Assembly: GCA_003599575.1 (NCBI GenBank)
Contig: QZKV01000065.1
Span: forward strand, 1-64,000
Reading direction: 5' to 3'
From: Desulfobacteraceae bacterium
Lineage (GTDB): Bacteria; Desulfobacterota; Desulfobacteria; Desulfobacterales; Desulfosarcinaceae
DNA: 64,000 bases
Part shown: one piece after another, positions 55,826-64,000 of the stretch
Layout of the letters: the number at the start of each line of letters is the position of its first letter
Position numbering within the stretch: the first letter of the stretch is position 1
The notes under the pieces: generated by a model
Databases searched by the model: none
The model's input: the letters and a program-made list of their open reading frames with translations, nothing else
What the model was told of the DNA's origin: nothing
Translations under genes and position numbers: made by a program

Positions 55826-56296
55826 TTACCGGCCGGAACCTTGGTGTTGTATGTAATTACGGGCTTCAGTACTGCCCAGTTCGGCCGCTTTCAACAATTC
55901 AGGCCGAGCCTCATCGGGCCGCCCGGACAGCAGCAAGAGCCAGCCGCGGCCGTAACGGTACCGGCCTTCATCCGGACGCAACGCAATCGCCTTGTCAATT
56001 TTGCCCCGGGCCTTGGTGAAATCGCCCATTTCACAGAGTGCCAGCCCCATGTTGAAATGGGCTTCGGCGTTGTCTGGACTCAAACCCAGTGCTTTTTCGT
56101 AGGCACGAACGGCTGCTTTGAAATTCCCGTAGGTACAGAAAAACCCGCCTTGATCCATCCAGTAGGCGAACGTTTCCCTATCCGGCAAGGCGGGATTGGT
56201 ATACTCGGCCTGCACGCTTGGGACCAGCGCCAAAAGCATCAAACACCCAATCGCCATGCACGCGCCTGTTTTGATGAATGCCTGGAATCGGTGCAT
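55826..56296 (-). CDS. Exported tetratricopeptide (TPR) protein
   Basis: 156 residues from the ATG at 56296 with AAAGGAG upstream. Signal peptide (GACMAIGCLMLLALVPSVQA). About two and a half TPR units: GNFKAAVRAYEKALGLSPDN, AEAHFNMGLALCEMGDFTKA, RGKIDKAIALRPDEGRYRYG and GRPDEARPELLKAAELGSTE. A periplasmic scaffold, partner unknown; probably co-transcribed with the lipoprotein. Confidence 0.85.
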   Translation of the reverse strand: MHRFQAFIKTGACMAIGCLMLLALVPSVQAEYTNPALPDRETFAYWMDQGGFFCTYGNFKAAVRAYEKALGLSPDNAEAHFNMGLALCEMGDFTKARGKIDKAIALRPDEGRYRYGRGWLLLLSGRPDEARPELLKAAELGSTEARNYIQHQGSGR

Positions 56297-56531
56297 ATCG
56301 AGCTCCTTTGTATGCTGTTCAAAACACATCGGCAGTCTGGCTGAATCGGTTCCGGTGGGCTGCAGATCGGCTTTCGCTGGAAATGGCCATCGAGGCTGCC
56401 GGCCGGCTACCCACCGATATCATCGGCACTATTTCATCACAGGATGAGGACCCTTGACAATATCAATCGAGCGGAGCGGTGCTGAAGGAAGTGTACAGGC
56501 GAAAAAGTGAGGCGTGCGCCCCTGCTTGCTC

Positions 56532-56696
56532 CTATTTCAGGGCAAGGCTGGGGGAACGAAACCAGTTCAGACATCGTTTAAGAAAGCCTGCCAGGGCGAA
56601 GGCAATGCCTATGGTGACAAAGGACAGGCTGAAAAATACCACAAACATCAGCGCCAGATAAAGCACGGCCGCAATAATGAAGTCAATCATACTCAT
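56532..56696 (-). CDS. Small single-span membrane protein, 54 residues
   Basis: Start ATG at 56696 (MSMIDFIIAAVLYLALMFVV), preceded by AAAGGATGGT, and stop TAG at 56532-56534. One or two hydrophobic helices (FFSLSFVTIGIAFALAGF) end in a basic tail (LKRCLNWFRS). Well-formed ribosome site and membrane-protein composition support it. No family recognised. Confidence 0.65.
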   Translation of the reverse strand: MSMIDFIIAAVLYLALMFVVFFSLSFVTIGIAFALAGFLKRCLNWFRSPSLALK

Positions 56697-56890
56697 ACCA
56701 TCCTTTTTTTGTCGGAGTTATGCACTATGTGAGCAAATTGCTTGCCAAGCCTCTTCTGCTTAGCCTAAAAATATGCAACCATTCGATTTAAAAAATATTT
56801 GTTCTTCCTTCAGCATGGGCCAAGCAGCCAGAAAAAGGTCCGAAGCCTTCCATATTGAGAGAGAAATTCAATAGAATGGGGTAAACGATT

Positions 56891-57442
56891 TCACATTGAG
56901 AGGCGTGTTCCGTACCGACGCAAAGTTTCGTAAAGGGCTATGCCGACGGCAGTGGAGAGGTTTAGACTGCGGATCTCGTCGAGAATGGGTATACGATAAG
57001 TATGCTCGTAAAACTTTTCAAGAACAGAGGCTGGTAAACCTCGCGTTTCGGAGCCGAAAACAAGGAACGCCCGCTGCTGAACGGGCATCTGCCAATACGA
57101 TTTCGATGCGTGCCTGGTCAGCAACGCGATTTCATCTCCGCGCGGCTGCATCTGGGCCAGAAAGCTTTCAAAATCTTCCCAAAGCCTCAAACGCACCCTG
57201 GACCAATAATCCAGGCCGGCGCGTTTGACCTGCCGGCTGTCAAGAGAGAAGCCCAGGGGTCGTATCAGATGCAATGTTGCCCCGGCGCCCAAGCAGGTAC
57301 GGCCGATATTGCCCGTATTCCAATGCACTTCAGGCGCCACCAGCACCACATGCGGTTCAAACCCGTTGGTAAAGGACGGATCGGGCGTGTGCACATCCGG
57401 TTCACAGTCGTTGTCCGCAGTGGGGACAATAGGTGTATTCAT
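56891..57442 (-). CDS. trmL: tRNA (cytidine/uridine-2'-O-)-methyltransferase TrmL
   Basis: SPOUT-class enzyme modifying the wobble base of tRNA-Leu. About 183 residues from the ATG at 57442. Signature elements: VVLVAPEVHWNTGNIGRTCL, LHLIRPLGFSLDSRQVKRAG LDYW, LVFGSETRGLPASVL and IPILDEIRSLNLSTAVGIAL YE, forming the SAM knot. The N-terminal 25 residues are not conserved. The start lies 41 bp inside the preceding zinc-ribbon gene, with GGAGG 11 bases upstream. Confidence 0.93.
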   Translation of the reverse strand: MNTPIVPTADNDCEPDVHTPDPSFTNGFEPHVVLVAPEVHWNTGNIGRTCLGAGATLHLIRPLGFSLDSRQVKRAGLDYWSRVRLRLWEDFESFLAQMQPRGDEIALLTRHASKSYWQMPVQQRAFLVFGSETRGLPASVLEKFYEHTYRIPILDEIRSLNLSTAVGIALYETLRRYGTRLSM

Positions 57443-57707
57443 GTTTAAGATCGCCTCCGCAACGGCTGCATTGGGTCCGCCAGACAGTCCCATCACCTTG
57501 TGGAAAATGCCCTACCGGCTTTTGACAGTGGCGGCAGAATAAGTATGCGTCTCCGGTCTTGACACGGATCAGTGGAACGAAAAACAAACTCAGATAATGA
57601 TCCACACGTTGCCGGTACGCCTGGTGCAAACCACACCGGGGGCAGCGCTGCGGGCCATCTTCGAGGGTTCGAATTTTTGGTTGCACGCCGGCGATCAGAA
57701 AAAACAT
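57402..57707 (-). CDS. Zinc-ribbon protein
   Basis: 101 residues; four CxxC knuckles (CPRC, CRHC, CSRC, CPHC) form two zinc ribbons: a family in which the first ribbon is followed by HYLSLFFVPLIRVKTGDAYL. Role unknown. GGAGG 7 bases before the ATG at 57707. It overlaps trmL by 41 bp in another frame. Confidence 0.78.
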   Translation of the reverse strand: MFFLIAGVQPKIRTLEDGPQRCPRCGLHQAYRQRVDHYLSLFFVPLIRVKTGDAYLFCRHCQKPVGHFPQGDGTVWRTQCSRCGGDLKHEYTYCPHCGQRL

Positions 57708-57898
57708 ACCCGATGCCTCCGAGTAACTCGGGTTTGCAAGGATTTCGTGAATTCACAAGTCAATCGGCAAAATATTCTTTCAAATTGGATCTTGAGTCAA
57801 TAGCAGGCGCTGTTCGACATTAAATTGGCCCTTGCGGCCGGATTACATAGCTGCCGAGGCAGGTAAGTGCATCGGATATGAGATGGGAAGATAAAATT

Positions 57899-57925
57899 TA
57901 AAGGCTTGACGATATCTGCCGATAG
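57899..57925 (+). promoter_or_regulatory. Sigma-28 (FliA) promoter
   Basis: TAAAGGCT, 11 bases, GCCGATAG: near-perfect for the flagellar consensus TAAAGTTT-N11-GCCGATAA. It lies 36 bp upstream of the small YjfB-like gene, correctly oriented. Confidence 0.75.
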
Positions 57926-57961
57926 AATTGGTAGTGTCCGTCATGAGAAAGGAGATCCCCA

Positions 57962-58129
57962 ATGGAAATAGCTCCCGTCAGCTCCAGTCAGGCTATGATC
58001 GCAGTGGTGCGTCAAACGCAATCGGGGTTGCAGGCTGAAATGCTGAAACAGATCTCCGAGGGCCTGGAACAAATGGCCGATATGCTCTATTCGCAGGGCG
58101 TGGGAGGCAATGTGGATATCAAAGCCTGA
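57962..58129 (+). CDS. YjfB-like putative motility protein, 55 residues
   Basis: Start ATG at 57962 with AAAGGAG 8 bases upstream, stop at 58127-58129. The peptide MEIAPVSSSQAMIAVVRQTQ followed by SGLQAEMLKQISEGLEQMAD resembles the YjfB family of small proteins ('putative motility protein') found with flagellar genes. The sigma-28 promoter directly upstream supports a motility role. Too short for a firm family call. Confidence 0.65.
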   Translation: MEIAPVSSSQAMIAVVRQTQSGLQAEMLKQISEGLEQMADMLYSQGVGGNVDIKA

Positions 58130-58231
58130 TCCGAAACCTTGCCGTCCACTCATTCTCATATCCGTGTTGAATCCTTAAACTACTCAAGGTCCCTGCCTTC
58201 TTCCGTCCATTATCAGCCCAGGCTGCCGTAT

Positions 58232-58260
58232 TTGCCTTATCCTTTTGGAATACCTATCAT
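58232..58260 (+). promoter_or_regulatory. Possible sigma-70 promoter of the ferritin gene
   Basis: TTGCCT (58232-58237), 17 bases, TATCAT (58255-58260), about 50 bp before the ferritin start. No Fur-box palindrome was evident. Confidence 0.4.
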
Positions 58261-58308
58261 TGGCATCAATGGGGTACACTCAAAATCCAACCCCATTAGG
58301 AGCTTACG

Positions 58309-58842
58309 ATGATCCCGCAACGATTGGCCAAAGCGCTCAATGAACAGATTAAAAATGAGCTGGAGTCAGCCTATCTATATTTATCCGCCGCCGCCTATTT
58401 CCATTCCCTCAGCCTGGACGGTATGGCCCACTGGATGCGCTGCCAGGCCCACGAAGAGACGATTCACGCCATGAAGTTCATGGATCACTTGACCGACCGC
58501 AACTCACCGGTCACCTTGCTGGACATGATCCAACACAAAACCCGATGGATATCACCTCTGGAGCTATGGCAGGATGCCTATGCCCACGAACAATTCATCA
58601 CTTCCAAAATCAATGAGTTGGTCACCATAGCAAGAGACGAAAAGGATTATCAATCCGAGCCTCTGCTGGCCTGGTTTATCTCCGAGCAAATCGAAGAGGA
58701 AGCCACCGCCGCCAAAATCTCCGGGGAAATCGATATGGTGGGCGACAGCAAAAGCGCGCTGCTCATGTTGGATCGTGAATTGGGCGGCAGAGCTTTTCCC
58801 CCCGGATCACCTTTTGATCCGTTGGCATATGCTCAGGCTTGA
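58309..58842 (+). CDS. Ferritin
   Basis: 177 residues, iron-storage four-helix protein. The ferroxidase-type ligands are visible in NELESAYLYLSAAAYFHSL, CQAHEETIHAMKFMDHL and SEQIEEEATAAKISGEI. The start is ATG 58309 with TTAGGAGCTTACG upstream. Resembles bacterial FtnA, non-haem. Single gene between motility-linked genes. Confidence 0.94.
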   Translation: MIPQRLAKALNEQIKNELESAYLYLSAAAYFHSLSLDGMAHWMRCQAHEETIHAMKFMDHLTDRNSPVTLLDMIQHKTRWISPLELWQDAYAHEQFITSKINELVTIARDEKDYQSEPLLAWFISEQIEEEATAAKISGEIDMVGDSKSALLMLDRELGGRAFPPGSPFDPLAYAQA

Positions 58843-58879
58843 AAAGGGCTTCATCCCCGGCTTACCTGCCGCAAATCGC

Positions 58880-58906
58880 TAAAGTTTCAGGCTTTCCTGT
58901 CGATAG
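58880..58906 (+). promoter_or_regulatory. Sigma-28 (FliA) promoter of the FapA-like gene
   Basis: TAAAGTTT, 11 bases, GTCGATAG: all eight bases of the -35 consensus and six of eight of the -10. It ends 31 bp before the start codon at 58938. Confidence 0.75.
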
Positions 58907-58937
58907 TACCGATAAGCCCATTTAGCTGAGGATGCCC

Positions 58938-60779
58938 ATGTCTGAGACCACCCGCCAAGATGAACTCTTCGGCGAAATCGCCGTCGCCAGGCAACTGGTC
59001 GCCCGGGACAAGCTCGAACGCGCCCTGGTGGTCCAGCGCTGCATCATCAATCGAACCCGAGTCGATATGCCGATAGGTACGGTGATGCAAAAAATGGGCT
59101 TGCTCACCCAGGAACAAGTCGAGCAGATACTGCAGGCGCAAAGTGAGCCCACACCGGCCGAGCCTGTTCAGAATCCGCCCGAAGGCGAGCCTGATCCAGC
59201 CGTTGAGGTTAATTCATCCGGAGACATCGACCTGGTCATTTCTTCTGACAAGCTGACGGCCACCATTGCGCCCCTGAAGGAGGGTCAGAAAGCGCCTTCG
59301 CTGGAGGTGGTCAAGCAAATGCTGCTTGAAAACGGAATTGCCTATGGCATTGTCAGCGATCAACTACTGGCCTCCCACTTGGAAAAAAAGCCGATGCCAC
59401 CGGATCCTTTCGTGGTCGCCCGAGGCATGCCGCCCCAACCGGGGCACCCGCCGGAAATACGCTGCTATTTCGATACCGACCCCATGCGAATCGGAACACT
59501 GCTCGAGGACGGCAGCATGGATTGGAAAAACCGCGGCGAAATCCCACAGGTGATGGCCGGAGACCTGCTGGCCGAAAAAGTGGGCGGGGACCCTGGAAAG
59601 CCGGGGACCAATGTGTTGGGCCAGGAAATTGCGCCGCCCCGTATCAAGGATGCTGCGCTCAAGTGCGGCAAGGGTGCCGAACGATCGGAAGACGCCCAGC
59701 GCATTCTGGCCAAAATCAGCGGCACCCCCAAGCTGGAACCGGATGGACGCGTCAGCGTCTTTTCCATTCTGCCCTTTCAGAGCGACATCGGCATTGAAAC
59801 GGGCAATATCGATTTTGACGGTCACATTGAAGTCGATGGCGGCATCTCCAGCGGCTACTCGGTGAGGGGAAAAAGCTTGAACACGCGCGAGATTCAAAAT
59901 GCCACCATTGAGACGAGTGAGGATGTGGTCTGCTTTGGCGGCGTGTACGGCTCTACCGTCAAAGCGGGCGGACATTTGAAAGTGAGCCACATTCACAACA
60001 GTACGGTCGAAGTCATCGGAGATCTGGTGGTCGAAAAGGAGATTTTCGGTTGCATGATCGAGGTGAACGGGCGCTGCCTGATCGATGAGGGCAAAATCAT
60101 AGCGTCGAAGATTGCCGCCAAAAAAGGCATCCAGGTCAAAGATGTGGGTACCCAGGCGGCCCGGCCCAGCGAACTGACTGTGGGCGTTGATTTTAAAAAT
60201 GAAAGGGAGCTGAAAGCCTGCCGGGAAGAATTGGCCGATCTGGAACGCCGCAAGAAGGAGGCTGCGGATGCCATTGTTGCTCAGAAGACTTTGATCGATC
60301 AGCTGGAGACCGAACTGGGTAAAGTCGCCCAGGACCAAGACGGCTGCATGGTGCAAAAACGCCAATTGGAGGAAAAGCTTAGAAGCCCTGCCATTTCAAA
60401 GAATCCGGAAAAAAGCAGCCTCCTGGAGGAACTGATTGATGACCTGGCCACCAAATACGATGCCCTGGACAAGCGTGTTCAGGCCATCATGGCCAGGGAT
60501 GATCGCACCCGCAATCAAATCACCCAGCTATATGCCGATTTGAAAAAATTTGATCAGCAAATCACCGAGACGAATGAAAAAATGAGTATTCTGGAAGAAG
60601 CGGCCAAACTCGATCCCGGTATTCCCGTGGTGAAGGCCAGCGGCGTGGTCTATAACAAAACGGTGGTGATCGGGCCTCATAAAAAGATCATCATCTCCCA
60701 GGAGATGCAAGGCGTCCGCATCGCTGAATTCCAGGAAGATCCCAAACAGTATCAGATGAAGATCACCAGCCTGCGATAG
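58938..60779 (+). CDS. DUF342 / FapA-family protein
   Basis: 613 residues from the second ATG (58938), which has GAGG 7 bases upstream. Residues 1-60 form a small helical domain (LFGEIAVARQLVARDKLERA..., like the N-terminal domain of GspE-family proteins); the middle, about 90-415, is the FapA beta-helix with GHIEVDGGISSGYSVRG and SKIAAKKGIQVKDVGT; a coiled coil of about 110 residues follows (430-550), and the end reads GVVYNKTVVIGPHKKIIISQ. FapA of Vibrio influences flagellar function. The sigma-28 promoter immediately upstream fits that. Confidence 0.9.
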   Translation: MSETTRQDELFGEIAVARQLVARDKLERALVVQRCIINRTRVDMPIGTVMQKMGLLTQEQVEQILQAQSEPTPAEPVQNPPEGEPDPAVEVNSSGDIDLVISSDKLTATIAPLKEGQKAPSLEVVKQMLLENGIAYGIVSDQLLASHLEKKPMPPDPFVVARGMPPQPGHPPEIRCYFDTDPMRIGTLLEDGSMDWKNRGEIPQVMAGDLLAEKVGGDPGKPGTNVLGQEIAPPRIKDAALKCGKGAERSEDAQRILAKISGTPKLEPDGRVSVFSILPFQSDIGIETGNIDFDGHIEVDGGISSGYSVRGKSLNTREIQNATIETSEDVVCFGGVYGSTVKAGGHLKVSHIHNSTVEVIGDLVVEKEIFGCMIEVNGRCLIDEGKIIASKIAAKKGIQVKDVGTQAARPSELTVGVDFKNERELKACREELADLERRKKEAADAIVAQKTLIDQLETELGKVAQDQDGCMVQKRQLEEKLRSPAISKNPEKSSLLEELIDDLATKYDALDKRVQAIMARDDRTRNQITQLYADLKKFDQQITETNEKMSILEEAAKLDPGIPVVKASGVVYNKTVVIGPHKKIIISQEMQGVRIAEFQEDPKQYQMKITSLR

Positions 60780-61081
60780 AGCAAATAGGTGCTGATTTAG
60801 CCGGTCTTGTGACCTGCAAGAACAACCCTTCCGTGAGATTCAGCCTTTAATGACCGTTTATGTGGGTTTCGAACGCAAGCACCGGCGTGCACGTGCATAC
60901 CGGTGCTTTGGGTCATGGAGAGCTTCTGATTTCCCGTTGAGCATTGTTTGGTATGGTTTGGATTAACTCTGCTTGACACTTGCCGGGCACATGGGCAAAC
61001 TCTGTGAGTGAATTTTTGCCGGCGGTGCGGTCTTTTCAGGGTTATCGATTCTTTTGGATTCATATAGGAAAAGGAGTGATC
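60780..61081. other. Spacer with terminator-like hairpin after the FapA-like gene
   Basis: At 60879-60910, AGCACCGG and CCGGTGCT flank a 14-base segment containing the palindrome TGCACGTGCA, followed by TTTGGG; the T-run is poor. Otherwise nothing seen in this 302-bp gap. Confidence 0.45.
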
Positions 61082-62332
61082 ATGAAGGAAGTCGTTATCG
61101 TTTCAGCCTGCCGAACAGCAATCGGAACTTTTGGAGGCGCATTGCGCGACAGCCATGCTGCCTTTATTGCCTTTGCAACCATGAAGGCAGCGGTCGACAG
61201 AGCCGGTATCGACCCGGCCGCCATTGAAGATGTGCGCTTCGGCTGCTGTATGGAGCCGGCCGACGCGCTGAACGTAACCCGTGTGGCGGCGCTTTTGGCC
61301 GGTATTCCGGAAAGCGTGCCGGCCGTGACCGTCAACCGGGTGTGCATCTCGGGAATGGAAGCGGTGGTTTCGGGCATGGCCATGGTCCAGGCCGGCATGG
61401 CCGATGTCATCCTGGCCGGCGGGGTCGAGCACATGTCGGGGGTGGCCTACCAGGTGCCGGCGGCGCGCTGGGGCTGCCGCTTGCAGGATCAAGCCTTCGT
61501 GGACGCCCTCATTCAACGCCTGTACTGCGGTTCGCACATCATCCCCCACCCCGAAACCGGACCGGTGGATGCCGATCTGCCTCCGCTGAATTTGTTCAAA
61601 GGCAAACCCTATATCATGGGGCACACGGCCGAATTCATCGCCCAGCACATGCATATTTCGCGCGAGGAGATGGATGAAGTGGCCCTGCGCAGCCACAACA
61701 ACACCGAGCGCGCCACCCGCGAGGGCGATTTCAAGGACGAAATCATCCCATTGGAAATACCGCGCAAAAAGAAAGCAGCCTTGATTTTCGACAAGGACGA
61801 ACATTTCAGGCCCGGACTGACCATGGCCGACCTCAAAAAGCTGTCGCCGGCCTTTGTTCCCGATATCGGCAAAGTAACCGCCGGCAACAGCAGCGGCATC
61901 AACGACGGTTCGGCCGCCATGCTGATCATGTCGGCGGAGCGGGCCAAAGCCCTTAACCTGCAACCGTTGGCGCGCATCCGCGCCGTAGGCCGGGGGGCTT
62001 GCCATCCAGCGGTCATGGGCCTGTCGCCGGTGCCGGCGGTCCGCGATTTGCTGGCCAGAAGCGGATTGAAGATAGGCGATTTCGACCTGATTGAAGTCAA
62101 TGAAGCCTTTGCCGCTCAATACATCGGCTGCGAACGGGAACTGGGGCTCGACCGCGAAATCACCAACATCAACGGATCGGGCATCGGCCTGGGGCACCCG
62201 GTCGGCGCCACCGGCTGCCGCATCATGGTCACCCTGATCCATGCCATGCGCCGACACGGCAAGCAGTTGGGGCTGGCGACTTTATGCGGCGGGGGCGGGG
62301 TTTCGATGGCATGTGCCCTGGAGGTCATTTAA
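61082..62332 (+). CDS. Acetyl-CoA C-acyltransferase (thiolase)
   Basis: 416 residues from the ATG at 61082 with AAAGGAG upstream. The nucleophile cysteine is C88 (VTVNRVCISGMEAV); the second catalytic pair is H372 (GLGHPVGATG) and C402 (LATLCGGGGVS); NEAFAAQ is present. Degradative or biosynthetic use (beta-oxidation or acetoacetyl-CoA formation) cannot be decided. Compared with classical thiolases, the first segment after C88 and the loop around YCGSHIIPHPETGP are somewhat divergent. A strong terminator follows, so it is probably monocistronic. Confidence 0.92.
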   Translation: MKEVVIVSACRTAIGTFGGALRDSHAAFIAFATMKAAVDRAGIDPAAIEDVRFGCCMEPADALNVTRVAALLAGIPESVPAVTVNRVCISGMEAVVSGMAMVQAGMADVILAGGVEHMSGVAYQVPAARWGCRLQDQAFVDALIQRLYCGSHIIPHPETGPVDADLPPLNLFKGKPYIMGHTAEFIAQHMHISREEMDEVALRSHNNTERATREGDFKDEIIPLEIPRKKKAALIFDKDEHFRPGLTMADLKKLSPAFVPDIGKVTAGNSSGINDGSAAMLIMSAERAKALNLQPLARIRAVGRGACHPAVMGLSPVPAVRDLLARSGLKIGDFDLIEVNEAFAAQYIGCERELGLDREITNINGSGIGLGHPVGATGCRIMVTLIHAMRRHGKQLGLATLCGGGGVSMACALEVI

Positions 62333-62393
62333 GGGCCGGCATACCCACTCGGCGCTATGGCCGCCAGTGCTCATGGTTCCGAGCGATTTCGAA

Positions 62394-62436
62394 GCGCAGC
62401 CCGCGGCTGCATGGCCGCGGCTGCGCATCATTTTTC
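62394..62436 (+). terminator. Rho-independent terminator after the thiolase
   Basis: Long GC-rich hairpin, GCGCAGCC(c)GCGGC-tgcatg-GCCGCGGCTGCGC, followed by ATCATTTTTC. Confidence 0.85.
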
Positions 62437-62530
62437 AAGCTCATACTGAAGTGTAAACTAAAATGGGTTAACGAGCAGTTGACGCGAATGCGCGAACAGG
62501 CTATGTCTGGCGAACTTTTTGTGAGAGATC

Positions 62531-62956
62531 ATGAAGCACCTTGCTAATAAATCCATTGCCTTGATCGTCGGCATTCTCGCGCTGCTTTTAAGCGGACAGA
62601 GCCTGGGCGCAAGTTACGTTCTATGCGTCGGTGAAAGCGGGAATACGGCCTTCGAGAAAGCCGTCATCGGCAAATGCGCGCCGGCTCAACCTGCATGTCC
62701 CGCCGAAAACGAGTATGCCTGCGCGCATGATTATGCCGGCATCTGCCATGATTATTCCACTTCTGCGTTTTCTCTGCGCAGCCGCTACCGCGGCGATCAA
62801 AATCATCTGACCGCATGGGTTGTCCCAGTCATCACCGCCGCACCCTCTCCCCGGTTCATGATCGTCCGTGACCTGGCTCCAGCGATTCCACCTGAGCCCA
62901 TCTCCTGGCCCAATGCCTCCCTTGTCGCCCTCGGCACCATCGTTCTCCTGAATTGA
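62531..62956 (+). CDS. Small exported cysteine protein of a metal-efflux locus
   Basis: 141 residues. Signal peptide (KSIALIVGILALLLSGQSLG). The mature part has a cysteine pattern (VLCVGESG, GKCAPAQPACPAENEYACAH, GICHDYS) common in short secreted proteins placed directly before czcC-type genes; a metal-binding role is plausible but unproven. It precedes the outer-membrane efflux gene by 91 bp. Confidence 0.7.
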   Translation: MKHLANKSIALIVGILALLLSGQSLGASYVLCVGESGNTAFEKAVIGKCAPAQPACPAENEYACAHDYAGICHDYSTSAFSLRSRYRGDQNHLTAWVVPVITAAPSPRFMIVRDLAPAIPPEPISWPNASLVALGTIVLLN

Positions 62957-63047
62957 AGCTTTAGCCTGCCCCTAGGTTCCCCCCGTTTCCACGGCCAAGT
63001 CCGTTGGAACACACCATCTTTCGTGTTTCGTGATTTGGAGGTTCTGC

Positions 63048-64000
63048 ATGCCGCTCTTTTGTCCATTCCGGGGAGCTTTCCTCGGAACCTTGCTCCTGTC
63101 TGCTCTTGTCCTCGTTTCCCCGGCTTATTCGAAAGCCGGCGCGAATGAATCAGGGGCGACGTTGTCTTTTCAGGATGCTCTCGCCCAAACCCTGATGCAC
63201 AACTCTGAACTTGCGGTATTTTCCGAAGAGATTCGCGCCCGCGAAGCCGAAGCCCTGCAGGCTGGATTGAGGCCAAACCCGCTGCTCTCATTCGAGGTTG
63301 AGAATTTCCTCGGCAGCGGCGGGTTTTCCGGCATCAACGCAACCGAGACAACGGTAACACTGAGACAGGCTATCGAACTCGGCAAAAAACGCTCCCGCCG
63401 GCATGAGCTGGCCGAGGCGGAAACCATGCTGGCGCAAAGCGATTACCTCCTGACCAGGACCGAGGTCCTCGCTCGCACGGCGGATGCCTTTATCACTGCC
63501 TTGGCCGCCCAGGAGCGCATGCAGCTGGTGGAAGAAACAACCGGATTGGCCAAACAAGTTCTGGTTCACGTTGAGGAGCGGATCGCTGCAGGTAAGGCCG
63601 CCGCTACCGAAAGCATCCGTGCCCGCATTCACTGGCGCGAACTGGAGATCGACCGGAACAGGGCTCGCCGGGATCTGGTTGCCGCCCAGCGCGCCCTGGC
63701 TGCCCGGATGGGGCTGGAGATAGCGGGTTTTGAGAGCGTGGCCGGGAACCTGTCGCGGGCAACCGATCTCCCCGACCCGGCCGAGCTGGAACGATCCATC
63801 GGAAAGAGTCCCCAAATCGCCCGCCGGGTCGCCGAAACCGAACGTCGTCGCCGTGCCGTGGACCTGGAGAGTGCCAGAAGATTTCCCGACCTGGAGGTGT
63901 CCCTGGGCAGCCGCTACCTGCGCGAAAGCGACGACACAGCTATGGTTGCCGGAATTTCCGTTCCCTTGCCGCTGTTCAACAGCAACCAGGGAGCGAATGC
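63048..64000 (+). CDS. CzcC-like TolC-family outer-membrane efflux protein (3' end outside window)
   Basis: 317 residues visible, cut by the window edge. GGAGG 6 bases before the ATG at 63048; signal peptide (GAFLGTLLLSALVLVSPAYS). TolC-family coiled-coil features: LSFQDALAQTLMHNSELAVF, ALQAGLRPNPLLSFEVENF and SVPLPLFNSNQGANA. This subgroup (CzcC/CusC) forms the outer-membrane channel of RND heavy-metal pumps; the membrane-fusion and pump genes probably lie to the right. Confidence 0.9.
   Translation, partial: MPLFCPFRGAFLGTLLLSALVLVSPAYSKAGANESGATLSFQDALAQTLMHNSELAVFSEEIRAREAEALQAGLRPNPLLSFEVENFLGSGGFSGINATETTVTLRQAIELGKKRSRRHELAEAETMLAQSDYLLTRTEVLARTADAFITALAAQERMQLVEETTGLAKQVLVHVEERIAAGKAAATESIRARIHWRELEIDRNRARRDLVAAQRALAARMGLEIAGFESVAGNLSRATDLPDPAELERSIGKSPQIARRVAETERRRRAVDLESARRFPDLEVSLGSRYLRESDDTAMVAGISVPLPLFNSNQGAN

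Noticed and set aside
56479-56732. Plus-strand frames at 56479-56661 and 56514-56732
   Set aside because: They are antisense to the small membrane protein, which has the better ribosome site and composition.

Overview
The window reads as chromosomal DNA of an anaerobic or facultative, motile Gram-negative bacterium, most likely a Desulfobacterota (former Deltaproteobacteria) relative. That is an inference from gene content (B12-dependent ribonucleotide reductase, MglA-type GTPase, many RpfG-like receiver domains, MidA-like methyltransferase, DUF342/FapA protein) and from intergenic repeats of a type common in that group. No tRNA, rRNA, CRISPR array or intact mobile element was seen.

Layout. 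1-1.8 kb: an ftsH fragment abuts, head to head, a class II ribonucleotide reductase (nrdJ) lacking its N-terminal part; the join looks like a rearrangement or an assembly chimera. 1.9-3.6 kb: MFS transporter and a cyclophilin-like protein. 4.0-8.3 kb: a complete AapJQMP-type polar amino acid ABC transporter, followed by a beta-lactamase-fold serine hydrolase and an acyl-CoA ligase broken by three frameshifts. 12.3-29.7 kb: a CBS protein, then a complete nuoA-N operon with two tandem, different nuoM genes and a NuoL whose lateral helix carries a 26-residue internal duplication, the hallmark of the '2M' type of complex I. Repeat blocks lie between nuoD/E, nuoF/G and nuoG/H. Next to the operon's end is a MidA/NDUFAF7-type methyltransferase, whose mitochondrial homologue methylates the NuoD counterpart; then a hydrolase and a degenerate cation/proton antiporter. 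33.0-38.2 kb: parC, parE and an endonuclease III that has lost two of four Fe-S cysteines. 38.5-39.8 kb: a ring-cleaving dioxygenase and a LuxR-type regulator relic.

The most striking region is 39.8-50.2 kb: eight closely spaced minus-strand genes that look like one operon. They encode two histidine kinases, four response regulators (plain, PAS, HD-GYP-like and a receiver fused to a GspE/PilB ATPase with a double zinc ribbon), an HDOD protein and an MglA-like GTPase. I infer a dedicated phosphorelay controlling a type IV pilus or secretion ATPase and cell polarity; no pilin or other pilus gene lies in the window.

50.5-64 kb: YkgJ-type cysteine-cluster protein, an NhaD antiporter with a PAS domain inserted in a cytoplasmic loop, lytic transglycosylase, GerMN-like lipoprotein, TPR protein, several small proteins, TrmL, ferritin, a DUF342/FapA protein, a thiolase and the start of a metal-efflux (CzcC/TolC) locus. 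Two very good sigma-28 (flagellar) promoters precede a YjfB-like small protein and the FapA protein, linking this part to motility. Three small proteins of 54-56 residues with good ribosome binding sites are described here as well.
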